This document shows, one piece after another, positions 17,489 to 25,996 of a DNA stretch of 64,000 nucleotides; position 1 is the stretch's first letter, and each line of letters opens with the position of its first letter. The notes under the pieces are model-generated. The model was not told where the DNA came from and did not search any database. It was given only the letters and a program-made list of their open reading frames with translations. Origin of the DNA: Palsa-504 sp963744575 (lineage in GTDB: Bacteria; Actinomycetota; Actinomycetes; Streptosporangiales; Streptosporangiaceae); assembly GCA_963744575.1 (NCBI GenBank), contig CAVUUF010000015.1:62001-126000 (forward strand), written 5' to 3'. A program made the position numbers and the translations under genes.

Positions 17489-19017
17489 GGGACCGGCACC
17501 TTCGAGGCGGCGCGGCAGGCGGCGGTGAACCTGGCCGCCGCAGCCGGGTGGCCGGCCCAGTGCGTGTGCAGATAGGACGCGGCGACGGAGCCCGCGACGT
17601 GACCTTCGAGCTCGCCGGAGGCGAATCGCCAGGCCGGCGCCGCTCCGCTCGTGGGCGCTCGGCTCGCGGGGACGGTCGCGGTGCGGTGGAACTCGTGGCC
17701 GCGGACCGCCTGGCCGGCCCGGGTCAGCACCGAAGCCGTCGCGGCCACGGCGTGCCGGTAGCCGAGGGTCAGCTTCCCGGTCATCATGGCTCGTATGTCC
17801 AGGACGCCGCACATGGGCCGCTCGTCCAGCGTCCGCGCCAGGTAGAGCAGGCCTGCGCACTCGGCGGCGACCGGCGCGCCGCGGGCGGCCAGCGCCGCCA
17901 CCCGCCCGCGCAGCCGTTCGTTGGCGGACAGCGCGGCCGCGTGCATCTCGGGGAAGCCGCCGCCGAGGATCAGCCCGGCCGTTCCCTCGGGCAGGTCCTC
18001 GTCCCGCAGCGGGTCGAACCGGACCACCCGGGCTCCGGCCGCCTCGAGCAGTTCGGCCTGTTCGGTGTAGCCGAACGTGAACGCCGCGCCGCCGGCCATG
18101 GCGACCGCGGGCTCCGGGCGAACGGGAACGGGAACGGGGCGAGCGGACGCGGGGACGGGGGCTAGCGCGGACGCGGGGACGGCGGCCAGCGCGGTCGCGG
18201 GATCCCAGGCCGGGCCGGGGAGATCGGGGGCGTGGCGGGCCAGGGCGAGCAGGGCGTCCAGATCGCAGGACCCGGTGATCAACTCGGCGATCGCCTGTAT
18301 GGCCTGGCGGGCGGCGGTCGCCCGTTCGGCCGCGGGGATCAGGCCGAGGTGGCGGGACGGCGTGACGATCCCGGTCCGCCTGATCGCGCCGTAGACCCGC
18401 ACCCGGGACCCGGCCAGGGCATCCCGGAGTATGCGTTCGTGCCGGTCGGACGCGACCCGGTTCAAGATCACGCCGGCGACCGGGGTGCGCGGGTCGAAGC
18501 GGGCGAAGCCCGTCGCCAGCGCGGCCACCGAACGGCCCGCCCGCGCCGCGTCAAGCACGAGCACGACGGGCGCCTGGAGCAGCCGGGCCACGTGCGCGGT
18601 GGAGCCGAAGTCAGTACTGGCCCGGGGGGACGACCCCCCGGAACCCCCCGCTCCCTCTTCTGGGGGGACCCATCCCCCCAGACCCCCCTTGGGAGGGATG
18701 TCTCCCCCCAGGCCCCCCTCATCCACGCCGTCGAACAGGCCCATCACGCCTTCGATCACGGCGATCTGCGCGGCGGCCGCGCCGCGGGCGAACAGCGGCG
18801 CGATCAGGTCCGCGCCGCACAGGAACGGGTCCAGGTTCCGCGGCGGACGGCCGGTGGCCAGCGCGTGGTAGCCGGGGTCGATGTAGTCCGGGCCGACCTT
18901 GTGCCCGGAGACCGCCAGGCCTCGCGCGCGCAGGGCGGCCATCAGCCCGCTGGCCACGGTGGTCTTGCCGCAGCCGGATGCGGGGGCCGCGATGACCAGG
19001 CGGGGAATCGCTACCAT
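17485..19017 (-). CDS. cobB: Cobyrinic acid a,c-diamide synthase
   Basis: 510 residues from the ATG at 19017, overlapping the cobO stop by 7 nt. The N-terminal ATP domain has ASGCGKTT (residues 13-20) and HKVGPDYIDPGYH. The C-terminal glutamine amidotransferase half has LILGGGFPEMHA and AAECAGLLYL, with the triad Cys. CobB amidates the a and c side chains with glutamine and ATP. Residues about 100-136, between GLFDG and GSTAHVARL, are a Gly/Pro/Ser-rich insert encoded by G-run hairpin repeats; CobB proteins normally run straight through here. Confidence 0.93.
   Translation of the reverse strand: MVAIPRLVIAAPASGCGKTTVASGLMAALRARGLAVSGHKVGPDYIDPGYHALATGRPPRNLDPFLCGADLIAPLFARGAAAAQIAVIEGVMGLFDGVDEGGLGGDIPPKGGLGGWVPPEEGAGGSGGSSPRASTDFGSTAHVARLLQAPVVLVLDAARAGRSVAALATGFARFDPRTPVAGVILNRVASDRHERILRDALAGSRVRVYGAIRRTGIVTPSRHLGLIPAAERATAARQAIQAIAELITGSCDLDALLALARHAPDLPGPAWDPATALAAVPASALAPVPASARPVPVPVRPEPAVAMAGGAAFTFGYTEQAELLEAAGARVVRFDPLRDEDLPEGTAGLILGGGFPEMHAAALSANERLRGRVAALAARGAPVAAECAGLLYLARTLDERPMCGVLDIRAMMTGKLTLGYRHAVAATASVLTRAGQAVRGHEFHRTATVPASRAPTSGAAPAWRFASGELEGHVAGSVAASYLHTHWAGHPAAAARFTAACRAASKVPVP
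18610..18720 (-). repeat. G-run hairpin repeat inserted in frame in cobB
   Basis: Several runs of six G or C form nested hairpins, for example GGGGGG-TCGT-CCCCCC on the minus strand. A 20-nt part, GGGGTCGTCCCCCCGGGCCA, is identical to plus-strand 29037-29056. The core hairpin also recurs at 29838-29859. The insert keeps the cobB frame. Confidence 0.7.
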
Positions 19018-19607
19018 TCGATGCCCTTCTGCCCCTTCTGCCCGGCGTCCATCGGGTGCTTGACCTTCGTCATCTCGGTCACCAGGTCGGCGGCCGCGAG
19101 CAGCCTGGGATCGGCGTCCCGGCCGGTGATCACCACGTGCTGCTGGCCGGGCCGGCCCGCGAGCACGCCGAGTACTTCGTCCACGTCCACCCAGCCCCAC
19201 TTCATCGGGTAGGTGAACTCGTCGAGCACGTAGAGGCGGTAGGTCTGCGCGGCCAGGTCCCGCCTGATCTGGGCCCAGCCCTCGGCGGCCTGCTCGGCGT
19301 GGCCGCCGGGGTCGCGCTGGATCCAGGACCAGCCCTCCCCCATCTTGTGCCAGCTGACCGCGCCGCCCTGGCCGGTCTCCCCGAGCAGGCGCAGCGCCCG
19401 CTCCTCGCCGACCCGCCACTTGGCCGACTTGACGAACTGGAACACCCCGACCGGCCAGCCCTGGTTCCAGGCGCGCAGGGCCAGGCCGAAGGCCGCGGTG
19501 GACTTCCCCTTCCCCGGCCCGGTGTGCACGATGACCAGCGGGCGGTTGCGGCGCTGCCGGGTGGTCAGGCCGTCGTCGGGAATCTGCTCGGGAGTCCCCT
19601 CGGGCAT
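19011..19607 (-). CDS. cobO: Cob(I)yrinic acid a,c-diamide adenosyltransferase
   Basis: 198 residues. The P-loop TGPGKGKS is at residues 29-36, followed by the CobA/CobO/BtuR signatures GVFQFVKSAKW and LYVLDEFTYPMKWGWVDVDEV. It transfers the 5'-deoxyadenosyl group of ATP to cobalt(I). The start overlaps the stop of the AAA/VWA chelatase gene by one base (TGATG). Confidence 0.94.
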   Translation of the reverse strand: MPEGTPEQIPDDGLTTRQRRNRPLVIVHTGPGKGKSTAAFGLALRAWNQGWPVGVFQFVKSAKWRVGEERALRLLGETGQGGAVSWHKMGEGWSWIQRDPGGHAEQAAEGWAQIRRDLAAQTYRLYVLDEFTYPMKWGWVDVDEVLGVLAGRPGQQHVVITGRDADPRLLAAADLVTEMTKVKHPMDAGQKGQKGIEW

Positions 19608-21763
19608 CAGGCCACCCTCGCCCGTGTCATCTGCCGGGCGGCCGCGGCCAGGCCGGGACCCGCTTCGAGCTCGTCGAGGCGGAACAAGGCCGCGCCGAGC
19701 TGAACCGCCAGCCGTTCGGCCAATCCCAGCCGCACGAGCGAGGCCTCGCAGTCCACCACCACGCTGGCCACCCCGGCCAGCATGGCCGCGGCCCGGGCCA
19801 GGTCGGCATCGCTGCCGCTGGTGGCACGGCCGTCGGTGACCACGACGAGCAGGGCCCGGCGGCGGGGATCACGCAGCCGTTCGGCCGCGAGGACGCGGGC
19901 CGCCTTGGCCAGGCCCGCCGCGAGCGGGGTCCGGCCGCCGGTGGCCAGGCTGGTCAGGCGGCGCGCGGCGGCCTCCACCGAGGAGGTGGGCGGCAGCGCG
20001 AGCTCGGCTCCGGTGCCGCGGAACGTGACCAGCCCAACCTTGTCGCGGCGCTGGTAGGCGTCGAGCAGGAGGGAGAGGACGGCGCCCTTGACCGCGCGCA
20101 TCCGCTGCCGGGCCGCCATCGACCCGCTGGCGTCCACGGCGAATAGCACCAGGTTCCCCTCCCGCCCCTCCCGCACCGCCTCGCGCAGGTCGTCGGGAAG
20201 GAGGCTCATCGGGGCGCCCGCGGCACCCCGCGCGGCAGCGCCTGATCGGCTCCGCGCGGCAGCGCCTGATCGGCCCCGCGCGGCAGCGCCTGATCGACGG
20301 AGTGCGGCGGCGCGGACGGTGGCGGGGAGGTGCAGGGCGAACGGGCGGCCGCGCGGGACGCGGGCGCCGACGGTGCGGCCGAACGGGCCGCGGGCGGCCG
20401 AGCGGCGCCCGGGAGCGCCCTCGCCAACGCCGGGCACGGCCAGCAGCCGGGCCCGGAACGGCGCGGCGGGCGGGACGGACGGGGCTGGAGAGCCGGAGGA
20501 GGCTGGCGGGGCTGAGGGGGCGGAGGGGTTCGGATCATCGCGGTGGTCCGCGCCCGGACCGCCCGGACCGCGGGGGTCGTCGTCAGGGTCCCGGGGGTCA
20601 CCGGGGCCGTCAGGGTCCCCGGGATCCTCGGGATCGGCCGGGTCGCCGGGATCGGCGGGGTCCGCAGGGCCCTCGGGATCCGCGGGGCCCTCGGGGTCCG
20701 CGGGGTCTTCGGGATCGGCGGGGTTGCTGGCAGCGGCATCGCGCAGCGCTTCGTGCAGGGCTTGCTCGTCCAGGCCGGGGGCGTCGAAGGGGTCACGGCG
20801 GCGGCGGTGCGGCAGGGCCAGCCGGGCGGCGGTGCGGATGTCCTCCTCGGTCACCACGTCCCGGCCGCCCCAGGCGGCCAGGGCGATGGCGGTCCGCGCG
20901 GTAACCAGGTCGGCGCGCATGCCGTCCACGCCGAACGTCCCGCAGACCGCGCAGATCTGGCGCAGCACCGCGTCGGGCAGTTCCACCCGCGGCAGCCGGG
21001 CCCGGGCCGCGGCCACCTGCGCGGCCAGCGCCTCGGTGTCGGCCGCGAAGCGCTCGGCGAACGCGTCCGGGCCGGCCTCGAAGGCGAGCCTGCGGCGGAC
21101 CACCTCGGCCCGTTCGGCCGGGTCCTGGCTGGCGGTCGCCTGCACGGTCAGGCCGAACCGGTCCAGCAGCTGCGGGCGCAGCTCACCCTCTTCCGGGTTC
21201 ATGGTGCCGACCAGCAGGAACCGCGAGGCGTGCCGGACCGAGACGCCCTCGCGCTCCACGTAGTTCACGCCCAGCGCGGCCGCGTCGAGCAGCAGGTCGA
21301 CCAGGTGATCGTGGAGCAGGTTGACCTCGTCCACATAGAGCACCCCGCGGTGCGCGGCGGCCAGCAGGCCCGGCTGGAAGGCGGTCGTGCCCTCGGTCAG
21401 CACCCGTTCGATGTCCAGCGAGCCGGCCAGCCGGTCCTCGGTGGCGCCCACCGGGAGTTCGGCCAGCGTAACCGGGCGCAGCTCAAAATCCGCGCCGTCG
21501 TGGGGTCCCGCTGGGCATGAGGGCTCTGGCGCGGCGGGGTCGCAGGAATAGGGGCAGCCGGGGACCGCCGGCACCGGCGGCAGCAGCGCGGCCAGGCCGC
21601 GGACCATCGTCGACTTCGCGGTGCCCTTCTCGCCGCGGACCAGGACCCCGCCGATGGCCGGCGACACCGCGTTGAGCAGCAGCGCCAGCTTCAGGTCCGC
21701 CATCCCGACGATGCCGGCGAACGGATAGGCGCTGCCGGGAGAACGAGAACCATCCGTCGCCAT
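19607..21763 (-). CDS. Magnesium-chelatase-like ChlI-ChlD fusion, probable cobalt chelatase partner of CobN
   Basis: 718 residues. The N-terminal AAA+ domain has Walker A GEKGTAKST (about 44-52) and Walker B VLYVDEVNLL. An acidic linker of repeated DPEDP/DPEGP units follows, then an Arg/Ala segment encoded by three 24-nt direct repeats (20240-20300). The C-terminal von Willebrand A domain has MIDAS DASGS and ends at the stop. This is the I+D layout of actinobacterial chelatases that drive CobN. It is the first gene after the cobalamin riboswitch, consistent with that role; CobN lies 9 kb away. Confidence 0.88.
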   Translation of the reverse strand: MATDGSRSPGSAYPFAGIVGMADLKLALLLNAVSPAIGGVLVRGEKGTAKSTMVRGLAALLPPVPAVPGCPYSCDPAAPEPSCPAGPHDGADFELRPVTLAELPVGATEDRLAGSLDIERVLTEGTTAFQPGLLAAAHRGVLYVDEVNLLHDHLVDLLLDAAALGVNYVEREGVSVRHASRFLLVGTMNPEEGELRPQLLDRFGLTVQATASQDPAERAEVVRRRLAFEAGPDAFAERFAADTEALAAQVAAARARLPRVELPDAVLRQICAVCGTFGVDGMRADLVTARTAIALAAWGGRDVVTEEDIRTAARLALPHRRRRDPFDAPGLDEQALHEALRDAAASNPADPEDPADPEGPADPEGPADPADPGDPADPEDPGDPDGPGDPRDPDDDPRGPGGPGADHRDDPNPSAPSAPPASSGSPAPSVPPAAPFRARLLAVPGVGEGAPGRRSAARGPFGRTVGARVPRGRPFALHLPATVRAAALRRSGAAARGRSGAAARSRSGAAARGAAGAPMSLLPDDLREAVREGREGNLVLFAVDASGSMAARQRMRAVKGAVLSLLLDAYQRRDKVGLVTFRGTGAELALPPTSSVEAAARRLTSLATGGRTPLAAGLAKAARVLAAERLRDPRRRALLVVVTDGRATSGSDADLARAAAMLAGVASVVVDCEASLVRLGLAERLAVQLGAALFRLDELEAGPGLAAAARQMTRARVA
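20237..20300 (-). repeat. 24-nt tandem repeats within the chelatase coding region
   Basis: About three copies of a unit containing GGCAGCGCCTGATCGG, in frame, encode the repeated RSGAAAR segment between the acidic linker and the VWA domain. Confidence 0.75.
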
Positions 21764-21775
21764 GGGAGCCAGTCC

Positions 21776-21923
21776 TTCCCGGGTTTCCTCGCCCGAAGTC
21801 CGGAACGTCAGGCAGCCGGAGTCTCTGGCTCCCGGAGGCGACCTCGCCGGTCACCCCCGATCACAGTTGCGGGACAGCCCCGGATTCGCACCGGCGTTCC
21901 TCCGCGTCGCTACCTCACCACAG
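21776..21923 (-). promoter_or_regulatory. Cobalamin (AdoCbl) riboswitch
   Basis: On the minus strand, upstream of the operon's first ATG (21763), lie the conserved core pieces in order: GGTGCGAATCC, then CCCGCAACTGTGA, then a B12-box-like AGCCAGAGACTCCGGCTGCC, with paired stems between. Spacing and order match the cobalamin riboswitch class. It should repress the whole biosynthesis operon when coenzyme B12 is plentiful. Confidence 0.92.
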
Positions 21924-21964
21924 CTTGACATCCTCCCCGCCCCAACAGGACGGGGATTCCCGCG
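21924..21964 (-). repeat. Orphan IS200/IS605-type right-end hairpin
   Basis: The minus strand reads GAATCCCCGTCC-TGTT-GGGGCGGGG and then AGGATGTCAAG. This closely matches the conserved hairpin found downstream of TnpB genes in IS200/IS605-group elements, where it forms the 3' end of the guide RNA scaffold and the transposon right end. No tnpA or tnpB gene is nearby. It abuts the 5' edge of the riboswitch. It could alternatively be a simple terminator-like hairpin. Confidence 0.5.
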
Positions 21965-22235
21965 AGAAGCTGACGTGCAAAGTCTACACAGGAAAAAGCC
22001 GGGGGTCCCTCCGCTTGGCTATCGCGGTCCCGGCACACCCCGGCGAGGTGGCATCTTCCACAGGTTGTCAGCTCCTCGTGGAGGTTCGCGGTTCATCGAT
22101 GACACACCGGCCGCGAGGCGGATGGACGGCGCCAGGTAAACCGCACGGTACACTGGCCGGGTCATTCCGCGAGCACGCGATTGCCAGTCATTCGGCAGGA
22201 AACTCTCAGCTGGCCCGGGTAGCGTGAACGCACGG

Positions 22236-22254
22236 AAACCGGTAAAAACCGGTA
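22236..22254. promoter_or_regulatory. Direct repeat AAACCGGTA x2, possible regulator site
   Basis: AAACCGGTA occurs at 22236-22244 and again at 22246-22254, one helical turn apart, about 105 bases upstream of the epimerase start. Each copy contains the palindrome ACCGGT. Apart from this and the elements nearer 21.9 kb, 21965-22360 holds no gene that can be supported. Confidence 0.35.
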
Positions 22255-22360
22255 GCGAATAGAGCCGTCTGTGAGCAGGCGGACGCATGCTGCCAAGGGC
22301 CTGGCGATCTGGCACGTACCCACATGTGACAGATATCTCTCGACGCTGAACGGAGCACGC

Positions 22361-23281
22361 ATGGCGAATCGTTCCCGTGTCCTGGTGACCGGCGGCGCCG
22401 GCTTCATCGGCCGCCGGGTGGTCCGCGCCCTGCTGGCCGAAGGGCACGAGGTCACCGTGGCCGACCTGCGGTCCTTCCCAGACCCTGAGGTGCATACCTT
22501 CGTCGGCGACCTGTGCGACGCGGACGCCGCCGCACGGGCCGTCCAGCCGGGGACGGATGTCATCATCCACCTAGCCGCCGTCACCTCGGTGCTGGCCTCG
22601 GTACAGGACCCAGTCAGCACCCACCTGCTGAACGTGGACGCCACCGCCCGGCTGCTCGAACTGTGCCGCGAGAACGAGGTAGGGACTTTCCTGTTCGCGT
22701 CCACCAACGCGGTCGTGGGCAACGTGGGCAACGCGGTCATCAACGAGCAAACCGTGCTCAGGCCGCTCACCCCGTACGGCGCGACTAAGGCGGCGGCCGA
22801 GATGCTCCTCGGCAGCTACTCCGGCTGCTACGGGATCACCGGCGCGGCGCTGCGGTTCTCCAACGTCTACGGCCCCGGGATGACCGAGAAGGACAGCTTC
22901 ATCCCCCGGCTGATGCGCGCGGCACGCGACGCCGAGGGGGTAAAGGTCCGGGGAGACGGCAGCATGCTCCGCGACGTGGTGCACGTGGACGATATCGTCC
23001 AGGGCACGCTCGTGACCTGGCGGGCTGGCTTGAGCGGCCCGCTCATCCTGGGGGCTGGCCGCTCGGTCACGGTGAACGACATGGTGACGATCGCGCGCCA
23101 GGTCACCGGCGCGCCCATCCCCGCCGAGAACGTGCCGGTTCCCCAGGGCGAGATGCCGGCCGTGGTGCTGGACATCTCCGCGGCCAAGGCCATCGGGTAC
23201 AAGCCCGCGCACACCCTGGAGACCGGCATGGCCACGGTCTGGCCGGATTTTGACCCGAAGGCGGAGGAGGCGCGGGCATGA
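22361..23281 (+). CDS. NAD-dependent epimerase/dehydratase (extended SDR)
   Basis: 306 residues from the ATG at 22361, chosen because GGAG lies 5 nt upstream and the Rossmann motif VTGGAGFIG (residues 9-17) follows at once; the longer frame from 22271 adds nothing family-like. The active-site YGATK is at 139-143. Extended SDRs of this type act on nucleotide sugars. It heads a run with a glycosyltransferase (ATGA overlap), so a role in making a sugar for a surface glycan or glycolipid is likely. The exact sugar is unknown. Confidence 0.88.
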   Translation: MANRSRVLVTGGAGFIGRRVVRALLAEGHEVTVADLRSFPDPEVHTFVGDLCDADAAARAVQPGTDVIIHLAAVTSVLASVQDPVSTHLLNVDATARLLELCRENEVGTFLFASTNAVVGNVGNAVINEQTVLRPLTPYGATKAAAEMLLGSYSGCYGITGAALRFSNVYGPGMTEKDSFIPRLMRAARDAEGVKVRGDGSMLRDVVHVDDIVQGTLVTWRAGLSGPLILGAGRSVTVNDMVTIARQVTGAPIPAENVPVPQGEMPAVVLDISAAKAIGYKPAHTLETGMATVWPDFDPKAEEARA

Positions 23282-24261
23282 CCTACCGGAATCCGCAGGA
23301 CCAGGCGGTGGACGACGCCGCCAGCAAGGTGTTCGTCGACGTCTACGGCGAGCGCGCTACCAGCCTGCCCCCGGTCGCGATCGTGATCGCCGCCTACAAC
23401 GAGGCCGGCGCCATCGGCCCGGTCATCGAGGGGCTGCCCGCCGAGGTGTGCGGCCTGGCCACGGCGGCCATCGTGGTCGCCGACGGCTGCGCCGATGGCA
23501 CGGCCGCGGAAGCCGCCGCGGCCGGTGCCATGGTCTGCGACGTGCCGGTCAACCGCGGCCAGGGCGCCGCGCTGCGGCTCGCCTACCGGCTGGCCCGGGA
23601 GGGCGGCGCCCGCTACATCGTGACGACCGACGCGGACGGCCAGTACAACCCGGCGGAGATGGACACGGTACTGGGTCCGGTGGTGGCCGGCCAGGCCAAC
23701 TTCGTCACCGGCTCCCGGCGGCTCGGCAGCCAGGAAACCAAGGACATGATCCGCCGCACCGGCGTCCGCTTCTTCGCCAGCACGATCAGCATGCTGACCG
23801 GGCAGAAGATCAGCGACACCACGTTCGGGCTGCGGGCCATGCGCGCCGAGGTCACCGGCGCGGTCCAGCTCGAGCAGCCGCAGTACCAGGCGTCCGAGCT
23901 GCTCATCGGCGTCATCACCCACGGCTACAAGGTGTCCGAAGTGCCCGCGACCATCCACCGGCGGCGGGTGGGTGAGAGCAAGAAGGGCCAGAACCCGCTG
24001 TACCAGCTGCATATCCCGGGGGTGAACAACCTGTTCTACGGGCTGCGCTTCGCGCGGGTGGCTTACGGGACCTGGTGGCGCGAGCGCCAGCGGACGAACC
24101 GGGAGCTGAGGGGCCCTCAGCCCGTGTCGTCCGGGCCGTACTCCCCGGCGTCGGATTCCGTGGCACGAGCGAACGGCTCGGGTCCCGGGTCGGTGGAGGC
24201 GAGCGCCTCCTCGGCGGCACCGGGCGCGGGCCGGCCCACGGACGCGGCGAAGAGGACGTAG
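23278..24261 (+). CDS. Family 2 glycosyltransferase
   Basis: 327 residues, translationally coupled to the epimerase (ATGA). GT-A fold motifs are IVIAAYNEAGAIGPVI near residue 35, VVADGCADGTAA, and the metal-binding DADGQYNP at 118-125. No membrane segments were seen, so it is a soluble or peripheral DPM1-like enzyme that may act on a lipid carrier. Its last roughly 145 nt are antisense to the end of the GtrA-like gene. Confidence 0.88.
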   Translation: MTYRNPQDQAVDDAASKVFVDVYGERATSLPPVAIVIAAYNEAGAIGPVIEGLPAEVCGLATAAIVVADGCADGTAAEAAAAGAMVCDVPVNRGQGAALRLAYRLAREGGARYIVTTDADGQYNPAEMDTVLGPVVAGQANFVTGSRRLGSQETKDMIRRTGVRFFASTISMLTGQKISDTTFGLRAMRAEVTGAVQLEQPQYQASELLIGVITHGYKVSEVPATIHRRRVGESKKGQNPLYQLHIPGVNNLFYGLRFARVAYGTWWRERQRTNRELRGPQPVSSGPYSPASDSVARANGSGPGSVEASASSAAPGAGRPTDAAKRT

Positions 24262-24701
24262 TGGAAGAACAGGAACCGCAGCAGGAACGTGCCGAGGTTG
24301 GCCACGCCGTACACGGCATCGACGTAGAGCACGCGCTCGACGCCGGTCAGGTGCAGCCAGCCCGCGGAATGGTAAGCGAACTTCGTGGCCACCCAGAGGA
24401 TGGCAACGACCATGGCGGAGACGATCCAGAACGGCAGGGTCTCCTTCAGCAGGCTCGGGCGGCCCTTCCGCTTCCAGGCCCAGCGGCTGAGCACGTAGCT
24501 CACCAGGGCACCGGAGAACCAGGCGATCAGCGACGCCCAGGTGGCGGACAAATGGAGCGGCCCGGCGCAGATGGTCAGCACGAGCTCGGTCGTCACGAAC
24601 GCCGCGATGGCCGCGACGGTGAAGCGGCCAAACCGGATGCCGAGCTTGCTGCGCGCCTTCTGCGCCAGCGCGTCGCCGAGCTTGCTGGTTGCTAGAGCCA
24701 T
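24117..24701 (-). CDS. GtrA-like small membrane protein
   Basis: 194 residues with four hydrophobic segments (around FTVAAIAAFVTTELVLTI, WASLIAWFSGALVSYVLS, ETLPFWIVSAMVVAILWV, ANLGTFLLRFLFFHYVLF). This is the GtrA pattern, whose members help move lipid-linked sugars across the membrane. The C-terminal tail is acidic and disordered and overlaps the convergent GT2 gene. Context fits export of a lipid-linked sugar made by the neighbouring genes. Confidence 0.82.
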   Translation of the reverse strand: MALATSKLGDALAQKARSKLGIRFGRFTVAAIAAFVTTELVLTICAGPLHLSATWASLIAWFSGALVSYVLSRWAWKRKGRPSLLKETLPFWIVSAMVVAILWVATKFAYHSAGWLHLTGVERVLYVDAVYGVANLGTFLLRFLFFHYVLFAASVGRPAPGAAEEALASTDPGPEPFARATESDAGEYGPDDTG

Positions 24702-24831
24702 TGATGTCCTAGGTTAGCTAGCCTACCGAGAAATGAGGGGACAAACACTCCGAGCACGTTACCGGCCCCGTGTGGCCTCGTGCGCAACAGCTGTAAAAAC
24801 CCAGGCAAATCGAAAAAGAGGTTACGAGCGC

Positions 24832-25989
24832 ATGAAGATCTTGGTGTTGGGCGGGGACGGGTATCTGGGCTGGCCCACGGCACTGCACCTGTCCGAGGCC
24901 GGCCACGAGGTGGCGGTCGCCGACAACTTCGTCCGCAGGCACTACGACAACGAACTCGGGGTGGAGTCCCTGGTGCCGATCGAGCCGCTGCGCACCAGGA
25001 TCGCGGTGTGGCAGCAGCTGTCCGGCAAGAAGATCGGCATGTACGTCGGGGACCTGACCGACGCGATCTTCACCTACCACATCATCCGGGACTTCGAGCC
25101 GGACGCGGTGGTGCACTACGCCGAGCAGCGGGCCGCGCCGTACTCGATGATCGACCGGGCGCATGCGGTGTACACCCAGCAGAACAACGTGGTCGGGAAC
25201 CTGAACCTGCTGTACGCCATCGCCGAGACCAACCCCGACATCCACCTGATCAAGCTGGGCACGATGGGCGAGTACGGCACGCCGAACATCGACATCGAAG
25301 AGGGCTGGCTGGACCTGGAGCACAACGGGCGCACCGACCGGGTGCTGTTCCCCAAGCGGCCCGGGTCGTTCTACCACCTGTCCAAGGTGCACGATAGCCA
25401 CAACATCGAGTTCGCCTGCCGGATCTGGGACCTGCGGGCCACCGACCTGAACCAGGGCGTGGTCTATGGACAGCAAACCTCGGAGACAGCCAGGGATGAG
25501 CGCCTTGCCACCCGGTTCGACTACGACGCGGTGTTCGGCACCGTGCTGAACAGGTTCACCATCCAGGCGGTCATCGGCCACCCGCTGACCGTGTACGGCG
25601 AGGGCGGGCAGACCCGCGGCATCATCGACATCCGGGACACCGTCCGGTGCATCCAGCTGGCCTGCGAGAGCCCGGCCAACCGGGGCGAGTTCCGGGTGTT
25701 CAACCAGATGACCGAGCAGATGTCGGTCAAGGACATCGCCGTCACCGTCCAGGCCGCCTTCCCCGGCGGCGGCGTGACCGTCGAGAACCTGGACAACCCC
25801 CGGGTCGAGGCGCCCGAGCACTACTACAACGTCAAGCACACCGCGCTCCTCGACCTCGGCCTGGAGCCGCATCTGCTTTCCGACACCCTGATCGAGTCCA
25901 TGTTCGAGATCACCAAGCGGTACGCCCACCGCGTCCGCCCGGACGCGCTGCGGCCGACCGTGAAGTGGCGCTCGCCCACGGCCGGGTAG
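24832..25989 (+). CDS. sqdB: UDP-sulfoquinovose synthase-like (SQD1/SqdB family)
   Basis: 385 residues from the ATG at 24832, with AGAGG 10 nt upstream. The NAD motif LGGDGYLG begins the protein. SQD1-specific surroundings are present: LGTMGEYGTPNIDIEEGW with Thr144, and FPKRPGSFYHLSK with Tyr181 and Lys185. The family combines UDP-glucose and sulfite to give UDP-sulfoquinovose. Next to a GT2 and a GtrA-like gene, this suggests a sulfonated sugar on a lipid or glycan, which is unusual for an actinomycete. A related epimerase with another product cannot be excluded. Confidence 0.83.
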   Translation: MKILVLGGDGYLGWPTALHLSEAGHEVAVADNFVRRHYDNELGVESLVPIEPLRTRIAVWQQLSGKKIGMYVGDLTDAIFTYHIIRDFEPDAVVHYAEQRAAPYSMIDRAHAVYTQQNNVVGNLNLLYAIAETNPDIHLIKLGTMGEYGTPNIDIEEGWLDLEHNGRTDRVLFPKRPGSFYHLSKVHDSHNIEFACRIWDLRATDLNQGVVYGQQTSETARDERLATRFDYDAVFGTVLNRFTIQAVIGHPLTVYGEGGQTRGIIDIRDTVRCIQLACESPANRGEFRVFNQMTEQMSVKDIAVTVQAAFPGGGVTVENLDNPRVEAPEHYYNVKHTALLDLGLEPHLLSDTLIESMFEITKRYAHRVRPDALRPTVKWRSPTAG

Positions 25990-25996
25990 TGCGTTG

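Noticed and set aside
24710..24726. IdeR/DmdR-like iron box (TAGGTTAG-CTAGCCTA)
   Set aside because: The centre base between half-sites is missing and one half deviates; no iron gene is nearby.
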